Shown: positions 63,593 through 64,000 of the stretch, piece by piece
Layout of the letters: every line of letters begins with the position of its first letter
How positions within the stretch are numbered: position 1 is the stretch's first letter
From: Azolla caroliniana
Taxonomy: Eukaryota > Polypodiophyta
Direction of reading: 5' to 3'
Assembly (NCBI GenBank): GCA_043228905.1
Contig: JBHGNT010000024.1
Coordinates: 62,001-126,000 of the forward strand
Length of the DNA stretch: 64,000 bases
The notes under the pieces: model-generated
Databases searched by the model: none
What the model saw: the letters and a program-made list of their open reading frames with translations, nothing else
What the model was told of the DNA's origin: nothing
Translations under genes and position numbers: made by a program

Positions 63593-64000
63593 ATTTGAAA
63601 CTCAGGTCGAGAGACATGACGAAATTACCAAATTTGAGGAGTGATTTGAGAGGAGCCCTTGAGTAAATTAAAATGTTCATATCGGGCTCGTGTGATATCG
63701 GATTTTTGTGTTCAAACATGCAAATCGAAGCTAACAACGCTACCTATGATATGGAATTAAAAAATCAAGATTTTGAAACTCAGGTCGAGAGACATGATGA
63801 AAATAGCAAACTTGAGGAGGGAGTTGAGAAGAGCCCTTGAGTAAATTAAAATGTTCATACCTGGCTCGTGTGATATCGGATTTTTGTGTTCAAACATGCG
63901 AATCGAAGCTAACAACGCTAGCTATGATATGGAATTAAAAAATCAAGATTTTGAAACTCATGTCGAGAGACATGACGAAAATAGCAAACTTGAGGAGGGA

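Larger units (their letters stand above)
1..64000 (+). repeat. 178-bp satellite DNA array, about 360 head-to-tail monomers
   Basis: The same unit recurs without interruption across the window. With position 1 at aaaatgttcatacctggctc, landmarks are gatatcgg near 25-32, ttcaaacatg near 42-51, gaatcgaagc near 53-62, tatgatatgg near 76-85, an A6 run near 90-95, cgagagacatgac near 117-129, and cccttgagtaaatt at 165-178. The first complete monomer starts at 164; the last begins at 63,848 and is cut by the window end. Distances between shared variants are always n x 178 minus a few bases; the main shortfall is a frequent variant reading gatatgg instead of gatatcgg. I found no inverted monomer and no non-satellite sequence. 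Large arrays of this kind typically form centromeric or pericentromeric heterochromatin in eukaryotes; that location is inferred. Confidence 0.97.

Noticed and set aside
1-64000. CRISPR array or prokaryotic repeat system
   Set aside because: There are no short repeats with unique spacers; the whole 178-bp unit repeats with no spacer and no cas-like gene nearby.
1-64000. Transposon or retroelement insertions within the array
   Set aside because: The 178-bp register is unbroken except for the small indels and two truncated monomers listed. There are no LTRs, target-site duplications, poly-A tails or transposase-like frames.
1-64000. Hidden bacterial features such as ribosome binding sites (ggagggag, gaggagg) upstream of ATG
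   Set aside because: The purine-rich gaggaggg lies in every monomer as part of the satellite sequence, and no real coding frame follows it. The array architecture is eukaryotic.

Overview
The whole 64 kb window is one uninterrupted head-to-tail satellite DNA array. The basic unit is 178 bp (about 39% GC in the form I counted), and a common 177-bp variant lacks one base. About 360 monomers are present, all in the same orientation. The window opens at monomer position 16 and closes at position 153 (phase: position 1 is the first base of aaaatgttcatacctggctc), so the array continues past both edges. I see no protein-coding gene, tRNA, rRNA, transposon, CRISPR array or unique sequence. Every short open frame (75-81 codons or fewer) is a by-product of monomers that have lost one in-frame stop; most begin at TTG, and the same peptide recurs wherever the same monomer variant recurs.

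A pure, long, nucleosome-scale array with nested higher-order repeats (HORs) indicates a eukaryotic nuclear genome, most likely centromeric or pericentromeric heterochromatin from a long-read assembly. The unit length is in the range of known plant and animal centromere satellites, but I do not recognise the sequence and do not name a species or family.

Layout. 1-11.8 kb: a left domain with private variants (gctcttgtg, atgccaatcg, gagagcagccc) and 6-, 10- and 13-monomer duplications, including an almost exact 1,067-bp tandem duplication at 7,837-9,970. 11.8-15.3 kb: mixed monomers. 15.3-19.1 kb: an 8-monomer repeat (about 1,424 bp). 19.4-28.2 kb: short tandem duplications of 2 and 3 monomers. 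28.2-45.5 kb: the most homogeneous core, a 16-monomer HOR of 2,844 bp (a 7-mer plus a related 9-mer), carried inside an 11,024-bp super-unit that is itself tandemly duplicated with its joint at about 39,190. 45.5-52.3 kb: a mosaic of pieces collinear with segments at 15-19, 24-28 and 37-39 kb. 52.3-64 kb: a right domain with its own markers (ggtaccgg, gagttaagagtagccc), a 10-mer and a 6-mer tandem duplication, and two identically truncated 79-bp monomers.

No genes act together here. The biology is that of the array: layered amplification by unequal exchange or replication-based copying, local subfamilies at the edges and a young-looking core. All identities below come from reading by eye, not from computed alignments.
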